In this document: positions 23,835 to 35,115 of the stretch, in pieces | How positions within the stretch are numbered: the stretch's first letter is position 1 | How the letters are laid out: every line of letters begins with the position of its first letter | Origin: Nymphaea colorata | Taxonomy: Eukaryota > Streptophyta > Magnoliopsida > Nymphaeales > Nymphaeaceae | DNA length: 64,000 nucleotides | Direction: 5' to 3' | Assembly: GCF_008831285.2 (NCBI RefSeq) | Contig: NC_045142.1 | Span: forward strand, 17,549,354 to 17,613,353 | Translations under genes and position numbers: made by a program | Notes under the pieces: generated by a model | What the model was told of the DNA's origin: nothing | Database searches by the model: none | Seen by the model: only the letters and a program-made list of their open reading frames with translations

Positions 23835-25960
23835 TTGTGTGTTTCGCTGTATCCTTTCTTCGTTCTGCGTCGGTTTCGGTCGGAAATGACGGAGCTCGTT
23901 ATTCTTGCATTTCGACACGAGCGATCTGATGATATCGAAGTGATTTGTTTGTTTTTGATGCGTCATATTGTGTGCTTCCAGGGTGAGATGGAGTTTATTT
24001 ACGCTAGAATGGGCGAGCTGGTCGGGATCTTGTCCTTGGATCTACGTTCAGATATGCGACTCGAAGTTTGCACAAGGAATTTGTTTCATAGGGCTTATTG
24101 GCTAGTTTTTCGCGGGCTTTGTCCTTTCCTTGTTTAATGTAGTTCGATGTAGCGGAAAGAATTGTAGTATCGGTTTTGTTATTTTTCCTTACATGCTGCC
24201 TATATGATAACTTTTTCCGGTTCTTATTTAGGTTTGTTTGAGTTCTTGTCATGCAAAGGTTTTACATCGTCGTCATTTCATTTTTGGATGTGAAGATAGT
24301 GCACCTACAGTTCTTGTTATTACTGTCACGCTGTGGTCTAGTTGTTATACAGGACCTTATCTTCTGTCCTCACCCGTGCTGTTTCTCTTTTCTTTAACGC
24401 TGCAAAAAAGTTGCATGCTTCTGCTTCTAGCATTGTCAAGTTTTGAAGCCTTCTGCCTTTCATTTGTGCTTGAGAACTTTTGAGTGGATTTGAGCAGCGT
24501 GAATTAAAAGAAAAACATGTGCGCTGGAAGCATTGGATTTCTTGCGCAACAATTTCTCTTAAGTGTAATGATGCTTCGTTTTTTTTCTCTTTTGTTTTTC
24601 TTTTATCCTAATTCCTAACTTAACTTTAACGTCGTCTGGCCTCGTCCGATTAAAATCACCTTGAAAAATGGGGTTTTTTTTTCTTTTTACCTCGTCCGAT
24701 CCAAATACCATCAATTCTTTGCTCTTCATCGATAAGCTTGGCCCTATTGTTTTTTGATAGACTTAGCCTTCTATATGATCTATCCATTTTGTTAAATCCA
24801 TAAGCTATGTTGTGGACCACCGATGGAGCAAATGCACATCCCCCTACATTTTCCTACTTATATCTAGATGTATTTAATATCTTTGGTCCAAATATCTCAT
24901 TTTTATCTTCATCAAATTGTTTTTTTGTTGGATTTGAATCATGTGATGTTTTTGCTAGTCACCAATATTTTGCAGCACTATTGAAACCTTTTTGTTGGAC
25001 ATTCTTAGTCATCTCCTTGCTATCTTCTTAACAGCACATTCATGGGGTCATCTGAGCATCATCATCTGCAGTAAATGACCTACTGGAGAAAAAACCAAGC
25101 ATGCTTGTGTTTTTGGAGCAGGGAACGGGGCAGGATTTGGGTTGGGATGGGTAAGACAGTAAGTTGAAGAACAAATTTACAAAGGAACTTGCGGAAAACA
25201 TCTCTGTGATTTAGGGAACCGACAAGGCCTTGCAGCGGCTTCCCTGCTTTTATACGATGCGTATGTGCCTTTGGTATATGACTGTATGTTTATCAGTCAT
25301 ACTATTTTGTGCTCTTTTCTGATACTAATGTTGTTTTTAGAGAAGTATGTTTGTGGCAATCATGAAAAATCCTGCATGTCTGTTTTTTAAACATTTTTTT
25401 CGTGTAATTATTTCTTCTGACCTTCCAATCGTATGTGTGTTCTTTTTTTATTAACTTTAAGGCTGATAGAAAACTTGCGACAAACTAATACTCCCAATTT
25501 TTCTCGCGAAAATGAGTTTGCAGCAGTTTTTGGGTATTACATATTGTTCACGTCTTTTGAAACCATAACTACATTTCATTTTTATTCAACTTCTTTAATA
25601 CAATATCTTCCAGAAACCATATTGTACCTATATTTGGTTTATGAACCTTAATGTACTTCTATTGTATTTTGCTTTCTTCTGCAAATGAATCCATAATCTG
25701 CTTCATATTTTTATCAGAAACTTTGTCAGTCCAAATTTACAAGGCCATTTACTGTTGCATCTAGGGGTTTGTCCTCTAAATGTTTTTGTTTGTCTATTTG
25801 CTTGAAAATTGCAAACTGATGCATGTCTTTTTCCAGTTTGATTAGTGGGTTTTTCCATAAGTTTTGCGTTAGCCACATTCTCCCATAGAAAGGGTATAAT
25901 TTATCCAAAAATGACGATTTTTTTTTCATGCCTACACAGCAGACTTGAACAGGAGAAAGC
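23835..25960 (+). other. probable 5' leader and leader intron of the endosulfine gene
   Basis: The first ~150 bases after copia-2 are GC-balanced and CG-rich, like a 5' untranslated exon; the rest is T-rich like a plant intron and ends in a good acceptor (CCTACACAG at about 25931-25939) 21 bases before the start codon at 25961. The donor of a leader exon was not pinned down. The short open frames here match nothing known. Confidence 0.45.
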
Positions 25961-27946
25961 ATGTCAGATGTGAAGGATTTTGATACCAATAAACAAGAAT
26001 CTACAAACATTGATGTAGATAAGAAAGAGAATGATTGTGCAAGCACCGAAATAAATGAGGTATATTGGTTATAACGTTATAGCATTGAGGCAAAATGTCA
26101 CTCTTAATTCATGATATCAGTTTTGTTTTACCCCAATGAAATTACTTTGCATATAAGGTAGACTAAGAATCCTTTTTGTAGGAAGAGATAATCAAGAAGA
26201 AATATGGAGGAATTTTACCCAAGAAACCTCCATTGATATCCAAGGTACTTTATGGTCGATTATTTGGAGATACTATCTTGTTATGAATTTTTTTTGTCCT
26301 TGTTCTCACTATTTGTTTTCTGTTGGTTAGTTTTTCATCTACTGCAACAAGTTTGATTGATTCATTCTCTGAAAGCCAGGACCATGAACATGCATTTTTT
26401 GATTCAGCTGATCGGGCATTAGGAAAGGTATCATCTCTGTTAATATTATATGTCGTAAACATCTTAATGATAATTATTTTTGTCTAATGTTCTCAAATGA
26501 CAGCAAGGGGCACAAGAAGATCACAAAAAGGGACCACTCGAAGCTCTTCGGCCAAAATTGCAGGTGTGCATGTAAAACTTTTATTCAGTAGTACATTTTT
26601 TTAGTCTTGCCATTTGGTAATAAACTAGTTTCTGTTTTCTAGAGAACAGTGCTTACTGCAAGCAATAAATGTTTCAACTTTCAACCAAGTTTGCTAAATT
26701 AAGCTCTGATTTAATAGAATGGCAAGGATTATGACACAAGGATAGGATACTTATCAAACAGCACAGATCCATTTGCATACTATCTTTTTAGTAAATGATG
26801 GGTGCTATGGATGCCAAGTGAGAATCTGGGCAAAAAGTGATTTCACTTAGAGTTCATGCAGAACCAGGAGTCCAAGAGATTAGCACACTTTTACACCAAA
26901 TGTTCTTGAGTTATGTATGTTCTTTGACAGTAAGCATGCAGCTCATCTACTTGCAACACTTTCAGAAGTTTAGGTTTTGTAGCAGCATATGATCAGAACA
27001 TATGCTACACAATTTATGAGGATCCCATTTCTACAAATGAGAGTTTGATTAGCACTTACTTTTCACTATGTATGGTGCAACAGAATCTGTGCTACTAAAC
27101 TTTATAATCTGTCTGCTTCTGTTAATGAGAATGTGATTAGCATTTTACTGTTTTACTTCTCAATGTGTGTGCCGAGGGGACGTTTATATTATTTTTGGGA
27201 ACTAAAAATTAGGCATGCAGATAATTGCACCAATTCAAACCCTTATCATTACACTATGTGGATTACATCCCACAAAAACGATAATGCATACTTAAAATCT
27301 CCAAGGTTGCGCCTGACTACCATATACTTGTGCTTTCCTAGTGATCTGACTTCAGGTCTTGGGGAACTTAAATGCCATGATCAATGGGGGAAGGTCCATT
27401 AGTGACTCCTACACCTCTTATTGTGTAATGGTGATTTGAAATCCTTGCATTGGAAGATCTCAGAACCTTCATTTGGTGGAACCATGCATTTGCTTGCCAT
27501 CTTGGTGCACACCAGTGCCTGTGCCTACGTGCAACACTAGGTCGAGATTTGAGATCTCCTTCTTCCAAATACACCATAAGTAAGAACATAGGAATAGTGA
27601 TTTGACAAAATCCAGTCAGAGCCAGAGATGAATCGCATTATAGATACAGAAAAGCTGAGTGCGAATTATTTCTGTATGCGACACATAAAACAGAGTGAAC
27701 TTAATTCAGATCCATCTATAGTACATGGCAGAAATTATGAGTTGGTCCACTTGCAATTCACAACTCTACGTACATGAATATGAGTTGGGGTTGTAAGCTT
27801 AGTTTGCTGTTATTTGTTTTTCTGCTTCTTGTACTTGACCTGGCATTTTCTCTTGTTTGAACCTGCGCCTTTTGCAGCCCACACCTCAGGAAGTACGGTC
27901 CAGGCGATCTGCGTATGCTCCTACAGATGGAGAAGGTGATTATTGA
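25961..27946 (+). CDS. ENSA: endosulfine/ARPP-19-like protein (plant ENSA)
   Basis: Five coding exons join in phase with consensus splice sites: 25961-26059, 26182-26244, 26380-26427, 26504-26563 and 27878-27946, giving 112 residues. The conserved core is unmistakable: KKKYGGILPKKPPLISK, DHEHAFFDSADRALGK, GPLEALRPKLQ and PTPQEVRSRRSAYAP. Endosulfines are small disordered proteins; in animals and yeast, phosphorylation of the serine in FDSGDY by Greatwall kinase turns them into PP2A-B55 inhibitors. Plants carry the related FDSADW box; here tryptophan is replaced by arginine. The last exon can read through to a stop (DGEGDY) or splice at AAG/GTGATT to 28024, giving DGEGKFFR. Intron 4 is long (1.3 kb). 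Copia-2 lies upstream, and a broken duplicate of the 3' half lies downstream. Confidence 0.92.
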
Positions 27947-28080
27947 TCAAGCCTCTATACTTTACAGTTGTGTTCCACAGTCCATTTTATAGTTGTTAAA
28001 GTTTAAATCCGTCTTGCTTTCAGGGAAATTCTTCAGATAATCCAAACGGGAACTACTTGCTGGCAGATTATTTCACTTGT

Positions 28081-30036
28081 AACAGAGCATGCAGAGTCCT
28101 TTCCTACCTATTTTATGTGCTTGAATGGGTGATCCTAGACCTTATGACGATATGTAAAATGTAACTTTTTAATGAAGGCCTTGCATGTAACGGTTTCAGT
28201 AGGGTTGTACAATAGAAGTGTCCGGTAGCAAGGCTTTCTCGACTACTTAGTGGGAAAACTAAAATCCTTTTTTTACTAAGTGACGCACTTAGGCTTCTTA
28301 GGGCTCCGAAAATATCACTTTACTGCACTATTAAAATAAGGTGCAAAGCTATCCCCTGGGTCGATGACATGTTCCACGCATACGGAGCATTGTTCGGGAT
28401 CGGAGATATGGCACACTACCTTTGAAGGCCTATGTTGAGAATCATGTTGCATAAGGTACCTCACACTTTTTTATACTTCTTTTTTATTTTGTATTTCGGT
28501 AACTTGTTAAGTTGTTATTACATATAATATACAAAAACATTCCACCGTTCCGCACTAACCATGCCATATAATTGAGAACTCTTCTATGACACGCAATAGG
28601 ATGTTGACAATAGCTTAACATTCCAAAGAATCACTTCAGATTCAACAGAATAGAAAATAATAAATGTTAAATGTAATAAAAAGTCCTTCGTAGAGTAATT
28701 TATTTCAATAAACAGTACGGTCGTGGAATTTAACGAGCACCCGTCAGTTCTTGTTGGGTAGTGGCCATGAGCCCGATCCCTTTCCCTCTATAACTGCAAT
28801 GGAGATCCTGCAGTTATGGAATTAAAGCAGGAAATAAATCAAATATTAAAGTTTCCGTTTTAATTCTTACCATAAATCTTCATGCCATAACCGTAGCTGG
28901 GATTTGGGGAAACCCTGAGAGGCGGTCTATATAGCCCAGCCTCTACTCATCTAAAAGGGATGGTTGAGAAATCAACTGCGCATCTCTCATAAGCAAACCC
29001 CCAAAATCAATTTTACTCTTGCTTCTTCCTTTTTTCTCTTCTATTTTGTCGACGGTGCTGCTGTGGAATCGTGGCTGAAGAATCACCGATACCTTCCGCT
29101 GCTATACTTCTTCTAAGTTTCCATCAGTGGTATCAGAGCGCAATTTTTATTTGAAACTGTAGAACAAAAAAAAAAACTGTTCGAACTAGCATGCTTCATG
29201 CATTTGAATTCATGCATTTGAATTCATGCTTCAAATCAATATTGCCTAGCATGTATTATTATTATTATTTATTTTTTTTTTAGGCATAGCATGATACACA
29301 GGCGTTAGCAGCAGAGCATGTTCTGCTAGAACTATAAATAAAACTGCAAGCTATAAGCGCAGGCCATAATCCTGCTGAAAACTGCAAGCCATAGACTCGC
29401 ATGCTTCAGACTTTTATTCTAGCATGAATTCCGATTTTTCTATCATGCTTTCATATACAGAAGATGCTATCTTGATAACTATCGATGTACTTACTTGGAA
29501 GAACCGTGGCTCTGATACCACTGATGGAAACTTAGAAGAAGTATAGCAGCAGAAGGTATCGGTGATTCTTCAGCCACGATTCCACAGCAGCACCGTCGAC
29601 AAAATAGAAGAGAAAAAAGGAAGAAGCAAGAGTAAAATTGATTTTGGGGGTTTGCTTCTGAGAGACGCGTAGTTGATTTCTCAACCATCCCTTTTAGATG
29701 AATAGAGGCTAGGCTATATAGACCGCCTCTCAAGGTTTCCCCAAATCAATTTTACTCTTGCTTCTTCCTTTTTTCTCTTCTATTTTGTCGACGGTGCTGC
29801 TGTGGAATCGTGGCTGAAGAATCACCGATACCTTCCGCTGCTATACTTCTTCTAAGTTTCCATCAGTTCTTAGGTAACTCAAATTTAGATTTCATCCTCG
29901 TCTATTTACCATATCTATTACCACTGGAGACAGGTTCACAAGAAATGGAGGAATGAAGATTCCAAAGGATTAATCTCAATAAAAGGTTGACAACCTGTCC
30001 CAAGTATAAATGAGTAGCACTTCTTTTCAGTGACAA
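28081..30036 (+). repeat. tandem duplication copy A (ENSA 3' flank)
   Basis: Sequence from AACAGAGCATGC (28081) to CAGTGACAA (30036) is repeated at 30091-30987. The match runs through ATGACGATATG/GTGACGATATG, TCTCGACTACTT and the long block CCGCACTAACCATGCCATATAAT (28550 and 30620). Copy A is interrupted by the LTR element at 28752-29865, which is absent from copy B. Confidence 0.85.
28752..29865 (+). mobile_element. non-coding LTR element with an inverted internal LTR
   Basis: Bounded by a perfect 5-bp target duplication, GTTCT, at 28747-28751 and 29866-29870. The left LTR (28752-29126) starts TGTTGGG, ends CCATCA and is followed by a primer site, TGGTATCAGAGC (29128-29139). The inner 370 bases are AT-rich and non-coding. 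At 29509-29520 the primer site recurs in reverse complement, followed by a reverse-complement LTR piece (29522 to about 29747). A forward LTR 3' part (about 29738-29865) follows, ending CATCA. No gag-pol is present, so it moved in trans, like TRIM or LARD elements. Copy B of the surrounding duplication supplies the empty site. Confidence 0.85.
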
Positions 30037-30042
30037 TAAATT

Positions 30043-30987
30043 AGTTTGGAGATGCTATTTTCTTATGAATTTTTTTGTCCTTGTTATCCAAACAGAGCAT
30101 GCCGAGTCCTTTCCTGACCCTTTTATGTGCATCTAGATCTTGTGACGATATGTAAAAGGTATTTTTTTCAATTAAGGCCTTTTATGTAACGATTTTAATA
30201 GGGTGAGATAATAGATGTGTCCAGTAGAAAGGCTGTCTCGACTACTTGGTGGGAAGTCTGTTTTTATTACTGCAACTGCTCTTTCATGTCACCTGGGCTG
30301 GGCTGCTTCTTTTACGAAGTGACGCAGTCAGGCTTCTTAGTTTGCAGAAGCTATCCTGGATCAATAACATGTTCCACTCAATTACATGTTCCACACGTAC
30401 GAGGGCTGACGTCTATCCTGATGAACGAGGCATGGAGCATTGTTCGGGATCGGAGGTATGATGCACTGCTTTCCTTCCCTCTCATGTTTTACGGTCTCTT
30501 TGTGATAAGTTAGACAGAGGGACCTTTGAAGGCTCACGTTGATGACATATTCCATGACATTTTAGCTTCGAAACTCGTTCTTACGTTTATTATATTTATA
30601 TACAACTTTCAGCAGTTCCGCACTAACCATGCCATATAATTCAGAACCCTTATTTGACACGCAATAGGATGTTGACAACAGCTTAAAATTGATCCAAAGA
30701 ATCGCGTCAGATTCAACAGAATAAAAAGTATTAAATGCTAAATGTGACAAGTCCTTTTTAGAAGAATTTGTGTCAATGATCAACAGTACGGTCTTGGAAT
30801 TTAACCAGCATCCGTCATTTCTTGGATAACTCAAATGATTTCATCTTCGCCAGATTACCATATGCATTACGAACAGAGACAAAAGTTCCCATGAAAAGAA
30901 CGAATGGAGATTTCATAGGATTAATCTCACCAAAGGGTTGACAACTTGTCCTAGGTATCAACGCCAAGCACTTATTTCCAGTGACAA
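30043..30987 (+). pseudogene. tandem duplication copy B: truncated ENSA remnant
   Basis: Begins with about 45 bases matching ENSA intron 2 (30043-30088 against 26261-26308: TTTGGAGATGCTATTTTC and CTTATGAATTTTTTTGTCC), then jumps to the 3' flank (30091 against 28081). Exons 3 to 5 are therefore missing. It continues to 30987 in parallel with copy A. It is a non-coding remnant of a partial gene duplication. Confidence 0.8.
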
Positions 30988-31614
30988 GTGTGAGACCTTA
31001 TTATTACCAATTCTTAAATCCTAAAACTCGGGCAACATGCATAGTCAGACCCCACACAACGACTATAGTCCTCGAAACCGAGTGAAAATATTATATTTTA
31101 TTGGCCTGGCCTTGCCACCAGTGTTCTCCAGCAACAGGCTGACGATCTGTCGTTTATGTAAGTCATTATTTTTTTTTTCCTATGTCTTACAGATAACTTT
31201 CTAAACTGTAGCAGCCATTTAGTTTTGTTTAATTATTATTAATTATCACCAACAACTGTACATCTGGATTTTTATAATCGAGTATTGCCATGGTAATTTT
31301 GCAGAGTTATGCAGAAACAACATATTTGAAGTGTATGTTTTTTTGTTTTTTTTAAAAACAAGAAAAATTGCTGTGGTTTCCTTATGTCCGTAAGATAAAA
31401 TACTATAAAGATTAGTTAAATTATGTGCAACCTCATAACTCTCGGGGCCTGCCTCGTGGAAAATTTGCATCCCTTTAGTGGAAATTGGAAATCATTAACT
31501 TTGAACTTATCAACTCACAGACTCGAGAAAACACCCAAACTTCAAGTACAGAAAATAAAAGAGTTCCTACGTTGACAACTGACCAGACCAGCCGAGACAT
31601 CCCAAAAGACGATC
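30988..31614. other. intergenic
   Basis: No gene or clear repeat recognised; AT-rich with a short minus open frame that matches nothing known. Confidence 0.4.
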
Positions 31615-32379
31615 TCATCCGCCGAGAGACGAAGACAAGTTGATGTGGATGATGTGGGACTCAGCCGCAGTATGCTGGATTGCTTGTTCTGAGAGGATGT
31701 AGGCAGGGAGGTGAATAGCGCGGTTACTCAAACGTTCCTCAAGCCTCTGTTCAACACGGCACCATCTGCACACACTCGCCCACTGACCGAGTAGAGTAGA
31801 AGAGAGCACGTCATTAGAAAGTGAAAATAATGATGTGAACAAAAAAAAAAAAAAAGAGCTTAGATACAGAAAGTGTTACCGTTCTCCTAGTGTGTAAAAA
31901 CATATCATGGCTATGCCTCTTCATAACATTGAGCAAGTGGTGTGCCGCTCTCTTCATTTCTGAAGGGATGTCATGCCTGACTGAAGCACCTGCTCTCCTG
32001 CTTGAAGATCCCACCTGTGTACAATATACTCATGAAGCACAAATAAAAATTAGAAAGAGTTAACCATAATCATCTTACCTCTCAACAACTTGTACACAAC
32101 GTTCCAGAATGTCCTCAAGAATCGCCATCAAGTAAGACATCATGCCTTCTACTCTCCTCCTTTGTGTCCTTTGTCTTTCAATCTACATGCAGATCACGAT
32201 ATCAAAACAAAATAAAATAAAATAAAATAATACAAATTAAAAGTATTGAAAATTACCGTTGATGTGCTCAACATGGATCCGATGTCGTAGTTCAATGTCC
32301 TTCTGGAAGGCCTACTTCGAGCTCCAAAAAATGGAGTAGCAGAAAACAAGGTGAGAAGAGAGACTAGATGAGCAGCCAT
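31615..32379 (-). CDS. hypothetical protein, four-exon model
   Basis: Four minus-strand exons join in phase: 32379-32257 (41 codons, ACG before GTAATT), 32182-32079 (after TGTAG, ending GAG-AG before GTAAGA), 32000-31880 (after TTCAAG, ACG before GTAACA) and 31782-31615 (after GGTCAG, to a TGA). The product is about 171 residues. The N-terminus is hydrophobic (MAAHLVSLLTLFSATPFFGA), then basic (RSRPSRR), with a charged middle (ERQRTQRRRVEG, EDILERC) and a histidine-rich part (KRAAHHLLNVMKRHSHD). I recognise no family. The consistent phases and splice consensus across four exons favour a real gene or recent relic. The TTCAAG acceptor is one of two possible choices, and the alternative at 32014 would break the frame. 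The start lies 77 bp from the long inverted repeat. Confidence 0.4.
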
Positions 32380-32455
32380 CAATGCCAACTGCCAAGGATG
32401 AATTTCACTTTGTATGAAAACTACGAATGTTTGGCAATTATATAGCTGCATCGGT

Positions 32456-32822
32456 GTCTTGCTGAAACAGCAAGACTTCGGTTTCAACAAATATGTGAAA
32501 CGGATGCCACTGGAAAAGAGGCAACCACTTAAACAAAAAGTGAAACTGACGCCACTCAGAAGTGGTAATATCACGAAAAATGACAGAAAATTAGTCATTT
32601 AAACAAACATGAGCTGAATACGTTTTCTAGACCTTTTAAGGAAAGGTTTTCTGATCACGTTTCCTGGACTTCATTTTTCTCGTTTGCCAAAATCTGAAAG
32701 TGATATGTTGAAATTCATGCCTCGGTGTTCTGTAGAGAATATTACCGGCAGGTATTAGAAACTCAATGATATATGTTTGATCACACTTGTATTGTAATAT
32801 CTAGACGATCTATAAGAGGTCG
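32456..32822. repeat. left arm of long inverted repeat
   Basis: 367 bp that reappear in reverse complement at 34754-35115, by eye around 95% identical. The outer edge is itself a 9-bp palindrome (GTCTTGCTG and CAGCAAGAC around three bases). A 48-codon frame (MTNFLSFF ...) is present in both arms, only because the arms are copies. Confidence 0.92.
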
Positions 32823-33065
32823 TTTGATTGTTGTCCATTCACGATCTATAAGAGGTCGTTTGATTGTTGTCCATTGGGACAGGACAGACAGGACGTCCTG
32901 TCCATTACATTAATGTCATGTCTTTATGGACAATGATGTTCTTTGTCCACCGTTTGATGATTTTAAGAACAAAACACCATGTTTTTTTTGTCCAGCGTTT
33001 GTTTCATATATGTCTGTTCTGTCTACTCTGTCCATCCTGTCTGATGTTTGTTGGCTTAATAAACA
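32804..33065 (+). repeat. GTCC-rich dispersed repeat, copy 1 (with 38-bp tandem start)
   Basis: Begins with two tandem copies of CGATCTATAAGAGGTCG plus TTTGATTGTTGTCCATT (32804 and 32842), then a degenerate series of GTCC/GGAC words (GACAGGACGTCCTGTCC near 32883). The same sequence lies in reverse complement at 44520-44806. Probably one family of dispersed element. Confidence 0.75.
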
Positions 33066-34753
33066 AATCTAATTACAATTATGAAAGATAAATTAGAAAT
33101 TTGTCTGCAATACCGAATACTTTGTTGGCAGTCACGAGCACCAGAATGAGTGAAAAAGATTATAATATGTCCAACTAAACTTTTCTGGACGTGAAGATAC
33201 ATAACAATGGCTCCTGGTGATCTTTAAAATGAAGTTTCATTCACAGATGGAAGAAGAGAGCCGTACAAGACAACCAAGTTTTTTTTTTTGCCATCTTTTT
33301 CACATGAAGAAGAAAGAAGCCCAGGACAATAACAATAAGTTCTTATACTTTCTTTTCACTTTTTCTTTTTCACTTCTTTTCTCTCAAAACTTGTGCGAAC
33401 ATTGGATACCCATCTAAGGAAAATTCTTGCTGCACCCTAGCCAATCATACAAGGTCGACCACCCAGCACAAACTGTGGCTTCACACGCATCTCTGCAAGA
33501 GAAGAAGAAGAAGAAGAAAAAAAAAAAGAAAATTAGGCACGCGAGCCTCGACTGCCAAATCTTCTCTTCTAGACTCGGCGAGGAAGAAGACAGACCTGCG
33601 CCTTATGGCGTCAGACCCTTCTGGGTGGGTCTGGGTCGACGCTGGAGAAGAAAAGAAAAAGGAAAACGGGACGACCACCCAGCACAAACTGCGGCTTCAC
33701 ATGCATCTCTGCGTGTCCCTGGACTGGGAGGGCGACCAAACAACTCGATGCTCGTCGGCAGAAGGAGGTCTCCCTCTTTCCCTTAGTATTCTGTTGTAGG
33801 TCGAGCAGAGCAAGCTCTGCTTCAATGGCAGGAGTAGCTGGACTGCCCCTTTTTCTTTGATTTTTCTGTAGCAGTAAAGCTTGGGGTGTCAGCTGACTCT
33901 TCCTGCTCATAGACTTTTCGCAGCAAGCTCTGTGGCCAGACCCTCGAGGAGGGTTCTGGTTTCTTATTCATATTGCCGCGACATGCTTAGTTCTAGAGTT
34001 GAACTATTGATCTTTGTTTTATTGAGAAATTATAGGCATGTCTTTATCTTAGTATATAAACAAGATATACTGATGGTATTGGGGCAAAACATGCGAAACA
34101 TAGGAATTGGCCATGGAGATGTTGCAGGAAATTATACCTCAAGTTATATAGAGCATTATCAGAGGTGCATGTATAAGCCACAACGTCATCTTGCAGGTAA
34201 TAGCAGTGGCATAAGACAATATCTGGTTATTAAATTTTGTAGTTAAGACTATTACGCAAGGAGGACAGCTAGTTTGCAAGAAAGTGTGAGAAAGAGAGTA
34301 TAGGAAATGTTAGGAATTTGAAACTAGAGAAGGGAATGGTGAAAAACATAAATTGAGGAGGAAGCGATAAGAATATGCATCATTCACTACGTTGGTTAGA
34401 ATCTTGCCATATGAAAAGATTATGAAGCAAGCAGTAGTAGAATGACAATCCTTCTATCCATATTGCTTTATGATTGACTAAGGTCAACTTTTATGATATT
34501 ATGCATCATCAACCTAAAGGATGTTAAACTTAACTTCTTAACTTCAGTCGTTCATGATCTTTCCAGTTACATTGTCTACTTGTATATAACATTTTTTATT
34601 TTATTAGTACCAACTACCAAATTTATGTTCTTGTTTTGCTATATTCTAATTTTTTTTATACTTTATATATTTCAATCTGTAATTTTAGTTCTAAAATTTT
34701 TCCGTTTTTATGCCATCTGATACATGTCACACTTTTTACATTTCAACATGAAC
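32823..34753. other. spacer between the inverted-repeat arms
   Basis: About 1.9 kb. Holds the GTCC repeat, an A-rich purine run (33495-33535), and a 40-bp direct repeat at 33457-33496 and 33673-33712 (GACCACCCAGCACAAACTG). The GC-richer part at 33427-33910 has overlapping frames on both strands, none recognised. Confidence 0.5.
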
Positions 34754-35115
34754 CCTTATAGATCGTCCAGATATTACAATACAAGTGTGATGAAACATAT
34801 ATCATTGAGTTTCTAATACGTGCCGGTAATATTCTCTACAGAACACCGAGGCATGAATTTCAACATATCACTTTCAGATTTTGGCAAACGAGAAAAATGA
34901 AGTCCAGGAAACGTGATCAGAAAACCTTTCCTTAAAAGGTCCAGAAAACGTAATCAGCTCATGCTTGTTTAAATGACCAATTTTCTGTCATTTTTCGTGA
35001 TATTACCACTTCTGAGTGGCGTCAGTTTCACTTTTTGTTTAAGTGGTTGCCTCTTTTCTAGTGGCATCCGTTTCACATATTTGTTGAAACCGAAGTCTTG
35101 CTGTTTCAGCAAGAC
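34754..35115. repeat. right arm of long inverted repeat
   Basis: Reverse complement of 32456-32822. A short third piece of the same sequence (TTTTCGTGATATTACCACTT) occurs at about 36019-36038, outside the arms. After the arm comes a purine-pyrimidine tandem of AGAGACACAG words (35110-35250). Confidence 0.92.

Noticed and set aside
29491-29733. Minus-strand 80-codon open frame across the inverted LTR.
   Set aside because: It lies entirely in LTR and primer-site sequence; the frame is incidental.
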